Shown: positions 1-5,011, counted from the stretch's first letter. The stretch: DNA of 5,869 nt from Clostridia bacterium (GCA_017547975.1 JAFYNU010000206.1:1-5869), one strand, 5' to 3'. The notes: generated from the letters alone by a model not told the origin. Translations and numbers: made by a program.

Positions 1-383
1 AAAATAAAGAACGATACCCAAAACAGCACGAGCATCAAACATACGGCGCCACCCGAAGCCATACACAGCAAATCTTGGTTCAAAAGTTTAAACACGATAG
101 TGCTCAGGGCGCAGATGATAATAAACAGGTAACCCGCCCAAGCCCAGGCTTTGTTGCGAATAAAGTGAAACCGTTCATCAGTTTCGGCAACTTCTCTTTT
201 TTCTCGGTAAGTCTCACTCCTGCTCAAACGGTAACTGCGGAGCAGACGCACAATACCAACGACCATCAAAGCCGAACCCATACCGCTCCAAAATTCGTCT
301 AGAGTTTCCAGGCAGCTCAGAACGGTCAAAACAAGACCAAGCAAAAGCCAGATCACACCAAAAATAATATCTTTTTTCTTCAT
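1..383 (-). CDS. Multi-spanning membrane protein, DUF2178-like, 3' end beyond the window
   Basis: Reading the minus strand from ATG at 383-381 gives 127 open codons that run off the window edge, so this is a partial gene. The protein starts MKKKDIIFGVIWLLLGLVL. It has hydrophobic segments at about residues 6-23, 34-48, 82-98 and 105-127, and a charged linker at 49-80. The linker ends in TDERFHFIRNKAW (68-80), a DER...I..KA pattern that I associate with small DUF2178-type membrane proteins encoded beside Xre regulators. Its start lies one base after the stop of the upstream regulator gene, and the ribosome binding site (GAGGAG) is formed by the last Glu codons of that gene. The two are therefore co-transcribed and probably translationally coupled. 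The molecular function is unknown; a role as sensor or effector partner of the regulator is inference. The family assignment is tentative, but that this is a real gene is well supported. Confidence 0.8.
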   Translation of the reverse strand, partial: MKKKDIIFGVIWLLLGLVLTVLSCLETLDEFWSGMGSALMVVGIVRLLRSYRLSRSETYREKREVAETDERFHFIRNKAWAWAGYLFIIICALSTIVFKLLNQDLLCMASGGAVCLMLVLFWVSFFI

Positions 384-384
384 A

Positions 385-582
385 TTATTCCTCCTCAAAA
401 ACGAAGACCTCTTCAATGGTCATCTCAAAGAACGTTGCAATTTTATGTGCTAAAAGGATAGAAGGGTTGTAGCGTCCGTTCTCCAAAGAACTGATCGTTT
501 GCCGGGAAACGCCCATAGCCTTGGCAAACTCCTCTTGGAGGATCCCCTTTTCCTTACGAATAGCTTCTATTTTGTTTTTCAA
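385..582 (-). CDS. Small Xre-family helix-turn-helix repressor (YozG-like)
   Basis: A 65-residue DNA-binding protein that is essentially a single HTH_3 (Cro/C1) domain. The turn and recognition helix lie at about residues 16-36, with the typical pieces QEEFAKAMGVSRQTISSLEN and then GRYNPS. The tail, MTIEEVFVFEEE, is characteristic of the short YozG-type family. Translation most likely starts at TTG (582-580): AGGGGG (590-595) sits 7 bases upstream, and no in-frame ATG gives an N-terminus that keeps helix 1. The gene is the first of a two-gene minus-strand unit with a membrane protein. Its promoter carries one dyad over the start of transcription and another over the -35 box, so it very probably represses its own transcription. 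The ligand or signal is unknown. Relatives of this family often form regulator plus membrane-protein pairs, which agrees with the layout here. Confidence 0.93.
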   Translation of the reverse strand: MKNKIEAIRKEKGILQEEFAKAMGVSRQTISSLENGRYNPSILLAHKIATFFEMTIEEVFVFEEE

Positions 583-612
583 AAAAATACCCCCTGAAAA
601 GATATTTAAAAC

Positions 613-628
613 GTAAAGTTCGCTTTAC
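613..628. promoter_or_regulatory. Operator 1: perfect dyad GTAAAG-N4-CTTTAC
   Basis: The arms GTAAAG (613-618) and CTTTAC (623-628) are a perfect 6-bp inverted repeat around 4 bases. The site covers the predicted transcription start (about 628) of the Xre gene. A second, related dyad lies 46 bp away, centre to centre, at the -35 box. It is the likely binding site for the Xre protein encoded just downstream; the identity of the binder is inferred. Confidence 0.75.
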
Positions 629-634
629 ATCTTG

Positions 635-663
635 AGTATAACATAACATCGATTAAATGTCAA
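635..663 (-). promoter_or_regulatory. SigmaA-type promoter of the Xre/membrane-protein unit
   Basis: On the minus strand TTGACA (663-658) and TATACT (640-635) are separated by exactly 17 bases. Predicted transcription starts near 628, giving a leader of about 45 nt to the TTG start. A near-consensus promoter like this needs repression, which fits the two dyads that overlap its two ends. Confidence 0.88.
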
Positions 664-676
664 GTATACTTTACAT
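657..676. promoter_or_regulatory. Operator 2: 20-bp near-perfect palindrome over the -35 box
   Basis: ATGTCAAGTATACTTTACAT reads the same on both strands except for one pair (661/672). Its core, GTcAAG-TATA-CTTtAC, matches operator 1 in arms and spacing. It overlaps the -35 hexamer (658-663), so occupancy would block RNA polymerase. The binder is most likely the Xre protein (inference). Confidence 0.75.
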
Positions 677-711
677 AAAAGTCGCAAAATCTGCCCTTGA
701 TATCTATTGAA

Positions 712-854
712 TATAGTTCAAGTCCTCCCCGAAAGCCGTTTTGGGGGAATGATATCTTTTGAATTTCGCCTTGAAAAATGGCACAAAAAAACCCAGAAAC
801 CGTTGTGGTTTCTGGGTTTTCTGCCCCGATATCTAAATCGGTTCGCATTGTTGG
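712..854. repeat. Repeat element copy A (143 bp), homologous to 2114-2256
   Basis: Aligns without gaps to 2114-2256 at a constant offset of 1402. By hand count about 111 of 143 positions agree, and the last 29 bases (826-854) are identical. The element contains, in order on the plus strand, the shared start TAGTTCAA, a GATATCT site, a terminator hairpin (785-820) and the identical block CCGATATCTAAATCGG plus TTCGCATTGTTGG. Copy A lies just beyond the 3' end of the 389-codon orphan gene and supplies its terminator. It is either a dispersed intergenic repeat or one flank of a cassette inserted beside the tRNA gene. Similarity stops abruptly at 854/2256, which is the CCA end of the tRNA in copy B. 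Confidence 0.85.
785..820 (-). terminator. Rho-independent terminator of the orphan membrane-protein gene
   Basis: A perfect stem of at least 13 bp, AAACCCAGAAACC (789-801) with GGTTTCTGGGTTT (807-819), closes a 5-base loop. On the minus strand it runs into seven T residues (791-785). It lies about 55 bases past the stop codon of the gene ending at 876 and before the Xre promoter, so it separates the two minus-strand units. The same hairpin with compensating base changes follows the tRNA at 2189-2222. Confidence 0.92.
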
Positions 855-877
855 CACGTTGCACCGATTTAGATATC
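828..877. repeat. Perfect 15-bp inverted repeat with 20-base loop, touching a stop codon
   Basis: GATATCTAAATCGGT (828-842) and ACCGATTTAGATATC (863-877) are exact reverse complements. The right arm includes two bases of the TGA stop (876-878) of the orphan gene, so in its mRNA the hairpin starts at the stop codon. The left arm belongs to the 29-bp block shared with copy B; the right arm is absent beside the tRNA. It could be a 3' mRNA-stabilising structure or a palindromic recombination site; neither can be decided here. Confidence 0.85.
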
Positions 878-2045
878 ACTCGTATGAGATGTAATTTATG
901 GTGTATCCAAGCCTGGCAAAATAAGTATTGATCAAGGTCTTAATTTCTTTTATGGTAGCTTTTGCAATTTTATGGGGTTTTGGATAATCCCAAGAATCAA
1001 TGGTGTCAATTTCTACCGATCTCAATTCTTCATTTAATTCAACTGAAATCCAAAGGCCATGGTCTTCCCACTTCAAATAAATATAGCCATCTTCAAAAAC
1101 GATGTCTCTATGCTGCATTTTTTCGAAGCGTTTTTTCGTGTTCTTATCGTCTGACACGAGTTCTTTTTTCGTCGTTCTCCAAAAATCCCATAGGCTCTGT
1201 TCGGGACCCATATCCTTGATGGGATCAAGCATATCCGGTGAATCGGCAAAAGGAAACTTGTTATTAAATAAGTATTTTCGAATGATTTTAATACCCCGGT
1301 TCTTTACCGGATATTGAAATCCCGTGTAAGGCATTCGCATACTGTCAAATGTACAGATTTGTTTTTCTAAATCCACTACACACGGAAGTACCGCTGTATC
1401 AAAACCGTCTCCACCGTTTTTGCAAACCACATCGAATAAACTATTTCTCAGTTTCTCATCTACTCGACGTGCATATATCACGATTACAGTAACACGATTT
1501 AACGGAGAACTCTTTTGTGATTTGTCAAGAAAACGATGCTTCTTTTTTCCCTTTAGCACCTTTGAATTTGCTGTGGCGGAGTTGATGATCAATTGGTATT
1601 GGTTTTTATCTAAAAAATCAATATGATATGTTGCAACAATCTTCTCGATACCGCTTGAATAAATCGTTATGGGAGCATTGCTCTTATATCGAAGAGTATC
1701 GGGGCGAGGGAAAATGGCAGTAGGCTCGCAGCCCTTGCCAAAACAGTTAATTCTCCTCTCAACTTTTTGTTCTGAAAAAGATTTTGGCAACACAAAATGC
1801 TTTCTTGCAGTATTGTGACAATGCAACATTGCTAATACAACATCCATTGCCATCAACAAAACAAAGTTTTTAAGGAGATATATCAAAAGACCAACAGCCA
1901 AGCCTAAACCGACAATGACCTTTACCGCTTCGGGAACAAATTTCAAATTTGCCACGATAATAATGGGAGCAATAAAGCCACCAATAACAACTACATAAAC
2001 AAGGATCCTGCATAGTAAGGCGTTTTTTAATTTAGGGAATTTCAC
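876..2045 (-). CDS. Unrecognised 389-residue membrane-anchored protein
   Basis: I do not recognise this family. The start is GTG (2045-2043) behind GAGGTGA (2056-2050), a well-spaced ribosome binding site. The N-terminus is basic, then hydrophobic segments at about residues 13-33 and 41-75 form two or three membrane helices. About 310 polar residues follow, presumably a soluble domain on one face. That domain has a Cys pair near 101-106 (CFGKGC), a basic stretch KGKKKHRF at 165-172, a beta-like stretch RVTVIVIYARR (184-194), a segment KNGGDGFDTAVLPCVVDLEK (209-228), an aromatic/charged run (WEDHGLWISVEL, 326-337) and an amphipathic C-terminus. No catalytic motif is evident. The gene has its own promoter and terminator, is AT-rich, and sits alone between two homologous repeats beside the initiator tRNA, which suggests a mobile or duplicated single-gene cassette. 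No protein with a certain related function is nearby. Confidence 0.9.
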   Translation of the reverse strand: MKFPKLKNALLCRILVYVVVIGGFIAPIIIVANLKFVPEAVKVIVGLGLAVGLLIYLLKNFVLLMAMDVVLAMLHCHNTARKHFVLPKSFSEQKVERRINCFGKGCEPTAIFPRPDTLRYKSNAPITIYSSGIEKIVATYHIDFLDKNQYQLIINSATANSKVLKGKKKHRFLDKSQKSSPLNRVTVIVIYARRVDEKLRNSLFDVVCKNGGDGFDTAVLPCVVDLEKQICTFDSMRMPYTGFQYPVKNRGIKIIRKYLFNNKFPFADSPDMLDPIKDMGPEQSLWDFWRTTKKELVSDDKNTKKRFEKMQHRDIVFEDGYIYLKWEDHGLWISVELNEELRSVEIDTIDSWDYPKPHKIAKATIKEIKTLINTYFARLGYTINYISYE

Positions 2046-2080
2046 AAAATCACCTCAGATCGACAAAAACTTACAAATTA

Positions 2081-2109
2081 AGTATATCCTAAAAACCTCA
2101 TTATTTCAA
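2081..2109 (-). promoter_or_regulatory. SigmaA-type promoter of the orphan membrane-protein gene
   Basis: On the minus strand TTGAAA (2109-2104) and TATACT (2086-2081) are 17 bases apart, placing the transcript start near 2074 and leaving a leader of about 29 nt before the GTG start. The -35 box ends only 4 bases from the edge of repeat copy B, so the promoter lies inside the presumed cassette. Confidence 0.78.
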
Positions 2110-2113
2110 TTAC

Positions 2114-2256
2114 CATAGTTCAAATTCTCCCCAGAAGTTGTTTTCGGTGTAGGATATCTATAAAATTTAACTGTAAAAATTTGTATAGAAAAAGTCCGAA
2201 ACCGTTATGGTTTCGGACTTTTCTGCGCCGATATCTAAATCGGTTCGCATTGTTGG
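2114..2256. repeat. Repeat element copy B (143 bp), homologous to 712-854
   Basis: The second member of the pair, aligned without gaps to copy A. Its last 29 bases are identical to copy A and end in TGG (2254-2256), which is the CCA end of the tRNA read from the other strand. Copy B supplies the terminator of the tRNA gene (2189-2222). Away from the tRNA the two copies diverge progressively, while the pairing of the hairpin is kept. This points to an old duplication or to arrival from a related strain rather than a recent copy. Confidence 0.85.
2189..2222 (-). terminator. Rho-independent terminator of the initiator tRNA gene
   Basis: A 14-bp perfect stem, AAAAGTCCGAAACC (2190-2203) with GGTTTCGGACTTTT (2209-2222), loop GTTAT. 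On the minus strand the 3' arm merges into a run of five T residues (2193-2189). It lies about 30 bases past the CCA end of the tRNA. Compared with the hairpin at 785-820, three base pairs are changed on both sides so that pairing is preserved. Confidence 0.9.
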
Positions 2257-2330
2257 TTGCGGGGAAAGGATTTGAACCAATGACCTACGGGTTATGAGCC
2301 CGTCGAGCTGCCAGACTGCTCTACCCCGCG
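2254..2330 (-). tRNA. Initiator tRNA-fMet (anticodon CAU), with encoded CCA
   Basis: A 77-nt cloverleaf on the minus strand that carries formyl-methionine to start codons. Visible parts: acceptor strands CGCGGGG and CCCCGCA, D arm GAGC/GCTC, anticodon stem ACGGG/CCCGT around CTCATAA (anticodon at 2296-2294), T loop TTCAAAT, discriminator A and encoded CCA (2256-2254). The unpaired C1/A72 and the three consecutive G-C pairs of the anticodon stem mark it as initiator rather than elongator tRNA-Met. An oddity: the T stem reads ATTGG against CCTTT, which leaves two adjacent U-U mismatches in the middle. The gene has a consensus promoter upstream and a terminator downstream. A repeated 29-bp block begins exactly at its CCA. 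Confidence 0.96.
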
Positions 2331-2360
2331 ATATCTGGTCAGTTTCTCAACTGCCTGACT

Positions 2361-2389
2361 AGTATAGCACAGTTTAAGGGAAATGTCAA
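2361..2389 (-). promoter_or_regulatory. Consensus promoter of the tRNA-fMet gene
   Basis: On the minus strand TTGACA (2389-2384) and TATACT (2366-2361) have 17 bases between them. The start of transcription is near 2354, leaving about 24 bases of 5' leader. The leader can form a small hairpin (CAGTT-GAGA-AACTG) before the mature 5' end at 2330. Confidence 0.9.
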
Positions 2390-2440
2390 CACCTTTTTTG
2401 CCGACAGTTTTTTCCAAGGCTCGACCGGGTTAAATTGCCC

Positions 2441-2469
2441 TTGATTCTTCCCTGCCCAGGCAGTATGAT
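2441..2469 (+). promoter_or_regulatory. Possible plus-strand promoter for a long leader of the glycosidase operon
   Basis: TTGATT (2441-2446) and TATGAT (2464-2469) are separated by 17 bases, a moderate match to the sigmaA consensus. A transcript from about 2476 would carry a leader of about 185 nt, including the hairpins at 2530-2550 and 2556-2598, before the first gene. The hexamers are imperfect, so this is a candidate only. Confidence 0.45.
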
Positions 2470-2471
2470 AG

Positions 2472-2598
2472 GGGCTCACCTGCTTTTGTGAAAGTTGCGC
2501 CCGGCTGATGGCGGTAATTGGGCCGTGACCGGCACCCTGAATGGGTGCCGCCCGAAAGAAAAACCGGTTTATGACGGTGTCATGCTCCGGTTTTTCTT
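2472..2598 (+). other. Structured leader or small RNA region upstream of the operon
   Basis: This stretch has no convincing reading frame but several nested pairings. GGGC (2472-2475) and TCAC (2476-2479) can pair with GCCC (2499-2502) and GTGA (2488-2491). The same GCCC can pair instead with GGGC at 2520-2523. CGGCACCC (2530-2537) pairs perfectly with GGGTGCCG (2543-2550). A long terminator-like stem-loop ends the region. Such mutually exclusive pairings before a terminator are what an attenuator or riboswitch looks like, but the region is GC-rich and chance pairings are easy. It matches no riboswitch consensus that I know. Confidence 0.35.
2556..2598 (+). terminator. Long nested stem-loop, terminator-like, 57 bases before the operon
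   Basis: AAGAAAAACCGG (2556-2567) pairs perfectly over 12 bp with CCGGTTTTTCTT (2587-2598). Inside, ATGAC (2571-2575) and GTCAT (2579-2583) form a second stem around GGT, leaving symmetrical 3-base internal loops. The 3' arm is T-rich and is followed by GCTTTT. Because the arms are A-rich and T-rich, it could act in either direction. Placed between a possible promoter and the first gene, it may attenuate the operon or end a small RNA. Confidence 0.6.
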
Positions 2599-2622
2599 GC
2601 TTTTCCGCCTTTTCGGTGCTAA

Positions 2623-2628
2623 TATAAT
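2623..2628 (+). promoter_or_regulatory. TATAAT -10 box directly upstream of the glycosidase operon
   Basis: A perfect TATAAT lies 34 bases before the first start codon, downstream of the stem-loop at 2556-2598. No good -35 hexamer is found at 16-18 bases (TTTTCC at 16 is poor) and there is no TG extension. If used, it would need an activator, and its transcript would bypass the stem-loop. Confidence 0.45.
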
Positions 2629-2647
2629 ACCAACACAGACTTCCAAA

Positions 2648-2653
2648 AGGAGG
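2648..2653 (+). promoter_or_regulatory. Ribosome binding site that selects the second ATG
   Basis: AGGAGG ends only 2 bases before the ATG at 2656 but 8 bases before the ATG at 2662. The second ATG is therefore the likely start, and the product begins MKILRDGF. Confidence 0.85.
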
Positions 2654-2661
2654 ACATGAGT

Positions 2662-3729
2662 ATGAAAATTTTGCGTGACGGGTTCAGCGTAGCCCTTTCG
2701 GAGCCCACCCTGTACGTGGACAACCAGTCCCGGGGCAGAAGCGGGCACATGACCCACGCCATGGTGGAGTATGCGCCGGGGCGGGTCATCGACTTCAATG
2801 CCAATAGCTCGGCGAAAATTCACTGCGGCCACTCCACCTTCGGCTACGTGGAGTACCGGCTGTCGGAGGACGGCGGGGAGACCTTTTCGGAAATTCATAC
2901 CTTCCCCTACTCCATGGAAGCCCTTCTGGACGGGGAACACGTGATTTCGGTGGAAAAGGCGGTGGGAACCGACAGCGGCGCCATCGTGGCCATCTGCCTG
3001 CGTAACGATGCCCACGCCCTGTGCCAGCCCTGGGACACCCCCATGGTGGTCATCAGCCGGGACGGAGGGAAAAGCTGGAGCGAGCCCCGGGAAATGTGTT
3101 CCTACAAGGGACGGGTTTACGATGCCTGCTACCATGACGGGGTGATCTACGCCCTGGAATTCTGCAACGACGGCACCGGGGATTTCTGCGGTTGGAACGA
3201 GGAACACCTCTACCGCATTTTCGAAAGCCGTGACGACGGCGAAAGCTTCCGGGAGCTTTGTGTGGTACCCATTCCCACCGAACTGCGGGGCTATGGTGCC
3301 ATGCTCTTTGATGGGAAGGGCAATCTCCACGTATATGCCTACAACCGGGGGGACGAGTCGAAGATCGACCACGCGGTGAGCCCCGACAAGGGTAAGACCT
3401 GGGGCAAGGCCACCCAGTGCCAGGTGAAGGGAGGTCTGCGGAATCCCCAGATCAACCTGATTGACGGGGTATTCGTTGCCCACGGCCGGTCCATGGAGCT
3501 GAAGCGATTCATGCTCTACACCTCCCGCGACGGAGAAAACTGGGACGAGGGCAGTGCCGTCCGATCGCTCTCTTACCCCTGCGCCTGCTACTATTCCAAT
3601 AACCTTGTGCTGACCGATCGGGACGGGAAGAACCGTATGCTGATCCAATTCTCCGAATCCTACGACAGGGAGCGGGTCAACGTGATGCACATGTGGCTTT
3701 CCATCGAATCCGAGGAGGAGAACGCATGA
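2662..3729 (+). CDS. Cytosolic Asp-box (BNR repeat) beta-propeller protein, sialidase-like
   Basis: A 355-residue protein with five Asp boxes of the S-x-D-x-G-x-T/S-W/F type: SEDGGETF (68-75), SRDGGKSW (132-139), SRDDGESF (189-196), SPDKGKTW (240-247) and SRDGENW (288-294). Regularly spaced Asp boxes are the signature of the sialidase-type six-bladed propeller. There is no signal peptide and there are 11 Cys residues, so it is predicted to be cytosolic. The GH33 arginine motif (F/Y-RIP) near the N-terminus is not visible and I cannot assign the arginine triad or the Tyr/Glu pair. Sialidase activity is therefore uncertain; another glycan hydrolase or a binding role is possible. It is the first gene of a tight operon and its stop overlaps the start of a GH29 fucosidase, which supports a role in processing imported host-type glycans. 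Confidence 0.85.
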   Translation: MKILRDGFSVALSEPTLYVDNQSRGRSGHMTHAMVEYAPGRVIDFNANSSAKIHCGHSTFGYVEYRLSEDGGETFSEIHTFPYSMEALLDGEHVISVEKAVGTDSGAIVAICLRNDAHALCQPWDTPMVVISRDGGKSWSEPREMCSYKGRVYDACYHDGVIYALEFCNDGTGDFCGWNEEHLYRIFESRDDGESFRELCVVPIPTELRGYGAMLFDGKGNLHVYAYNRGDESKIDHAVSPDKGKTWGKATQCQVKGGLRNPQINLIDGVFVAHGRSMELKRFMLYTSRDGENWDEGSAVRSLSYPCACYYSNNLVLTDRDGKNRMLIQFSESYDRERVNVMHMWLSIESEEENA

Positions 3730-4997
3730 ACAGCTTTGAAAAGAAAATCGACTTTTTGAATTGGGAATTCGGGGTATTCTTTCATTTTGGCATTCGTTCC
3801 TTCTTCCCGGGACACCGGGATTGGGACGGGAAGGAAATGCCCCTGGAGGGCTTCAACCCCACCGGGCTGGACTGCGAAAGCTGGGTGGCCACCGCAAAAG
3901 CCGGGGGCGCCACCTACGCCATCCTGACCTGCAAGCATCACGATGGCTTCGCCCTGTGGCCCACTAAGTATTCGGCCTACAGCGTGGCGGGAACCCCCTG
4001 GAAGGACGGCAAGGGGGATGTGGTACGGGAATTTGTGGACGCCTGCCGCAAGGCGGGCCTGAAGGTGGGGCTTTACTACTCCCCGGCCCAGTGGGGCAAA
4101 TATGCCATTGACTTCCAAAATGCCAGAGAATATGACGACTATTTCATTAACCAGATCAGCGAACTCCTGACCAATTACGGGAAAATCGACTACCTGTGGT
4201 TCGACGGGTGCGGGTCGGAGGGGCATGAGTTCGACAAGGCCCGGATCGTTTCGGAAATCGATCGGCTCCAACCCGCTATCCTCACCTTCTGTGATCCCGA
4301 ATGGAGCCCCGGCGTGCGCTGGGTGGGTAACGAGGACGGCTATGCCTCCCTCCATAACCCCCTGGTGGTGAACAAAACCGACTTTTCCGAACTGGCAAAG
4401 GAAGAACAAAATCTGTCCTCTGCCATGTTCCTGCCTGCCGAATGCGATTGCAAGATCCGGAATACCTGGTTCTACGATTTGAACGAGGATACCCTGAAAT
4501 CTGCCGAGGAGCTTTTCGGTATGTACGAAATGTCGGTGGGACACGGCTCCAACTTCCTTTTGAATATCGGCCCCGACAACCGGGGACTGCTTCCCGAAGC
4601 GGATACCAAACGCTTCCTGGAGCTGGGTGAAAAGATTCGGGCGGCCTACGGAAGCCCCCTGGATTACACCCCGCCGGTGCAGAATGGGGACAGCTACGTA
4701 ATCTCCCACCGGGAGGCGGATGACCCCGACTGGGCCATGCCGGAGGAGGGGCGGCTTTCCAATACCCTGGTCCTCAGCGAAGACCTGAGCGGTGGGCAGA
4801 AAATCACCTCCTTCTCGGTGTATGCCTATTTGCCCCTCTACAAAAACAAGAAGATTCAGGTGTTTGAAGGAAAAACCCTGGGGCACAAGCTGATTTGTAA
4901 ATTCAGCCCCATGCGGGCCTCCAAATACGAGGTGGTGGTCAATGCCGCCGACGGGGCGCACAAAATCACCGATATGAAGGCCTTCTACGTAAAATAA
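3726..4997 (+). CDS. GH29 alpha-L-fucosidase, cytosolic
   Basis: Hydrolyses terminal alpha-L-fucose from oligosaccharides (423 residues). The GH29 barrel is clear: FGVFFHFGIRSFFP (15-28), then ESWVATAKAGGATYAILTCK followed by HHDGFALWPTKYS (51-83), REFVDACRKAGLKVGLYYSP (101-120), YLWFDG (156-161) with D160 as the probable nucleophile, AECDCKIRNTWFY (238-250) with E239 as a candidate acid/base, and NFLLNIGPDNRGLLP (276-290). A short C-terminal beta domain follows (about 320-423). The start is ATG at 3726, which overlaps the previous stop as ATGA behind GAGGAGGAG (3712-3720). An upstream ATG at 3693 would add 11 residues but lacks a binding site and lies inside the previous gene. Without a signal peptide it acts in the cytosol, so its substrate must be imported. 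The length suits a compact bacterial GH29. Confidence 0.93.
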   Translation: MNSFEKKIDFLNWEFGVFFHFGIRSFFPGHRDWDGKEMPLEGFNPTGLDCESWVATAKAGGATYAILTCKHHDGFALWPTKYSAYSVAGTPWKDGKGDVVREFVDACRKAGLKVGLYYSPAQWGKYAIDFQNAREYDDYFINQISELLTNYGKIDYLWFDGCGSEGHEFDKARIVSEIDRLQPAILTFCDPEWSPGVRWVGNEDGYASLHNPLVVNKTDFSELAKEEQNLSSAMFLPAECDCKIRNTWFYDLNEDTLKSAEELFGMYEMSVGHGSNFLLNIGPDNRGLLPEADTKRFLELGEKIRAAYGSPLDYTPPVQNGDSYVISHREADDPDWAMPEEGRLSNTLVLSEDLSGGQKITSFSVYAYLPLYKNKKIQVFEGKTLGHKLICKFSPMRASKYEVVVNAADGAHKITDMKAFYVK

Positions 4998-5011
4998 GAG
5001 GATGTGTTTGT

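Noticed and set aside
712..735. Remnant tRNA T arm (TAGTTCAAGTCC, with a similar TAGTTCAAATTC in copy B)
   Set aside because: It resembles a T loop, but the flanking bases cannot form the T stem and there is no acceptor or anticodon arm nearby.
843..877. Integron attC-like site after a single gene
   Set aside because: There is a palindrome after one gene, but no GTTRRRY/RYYYAAC boxes in the right places and no integron integrase in the window.
660..931. Short reading frames across repeat copy A on both strands
   Set aside because: They run through a terminator hairpin, the palindrome and an operator, lack ribosome binding sites and do not survive in copy B.
2530..2600. T-box leader (GGGTGCCGCCCG followed by a terminator-like stem)
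   Set aside because: The conserved antiterminator bulge sequence (GGTGG-ACCGCG) is not matched, no convincing Stem I is seen, and the downstream genes have no link to amino acids or aminoacylation.
3693..3725. Upstream ATG start for the fucosidase, adding 11 residues
   Set aside because: The ATG at 3726 has a strong, well-spaced binding site and the typical ATGA overlap; the extra residues have no family support.
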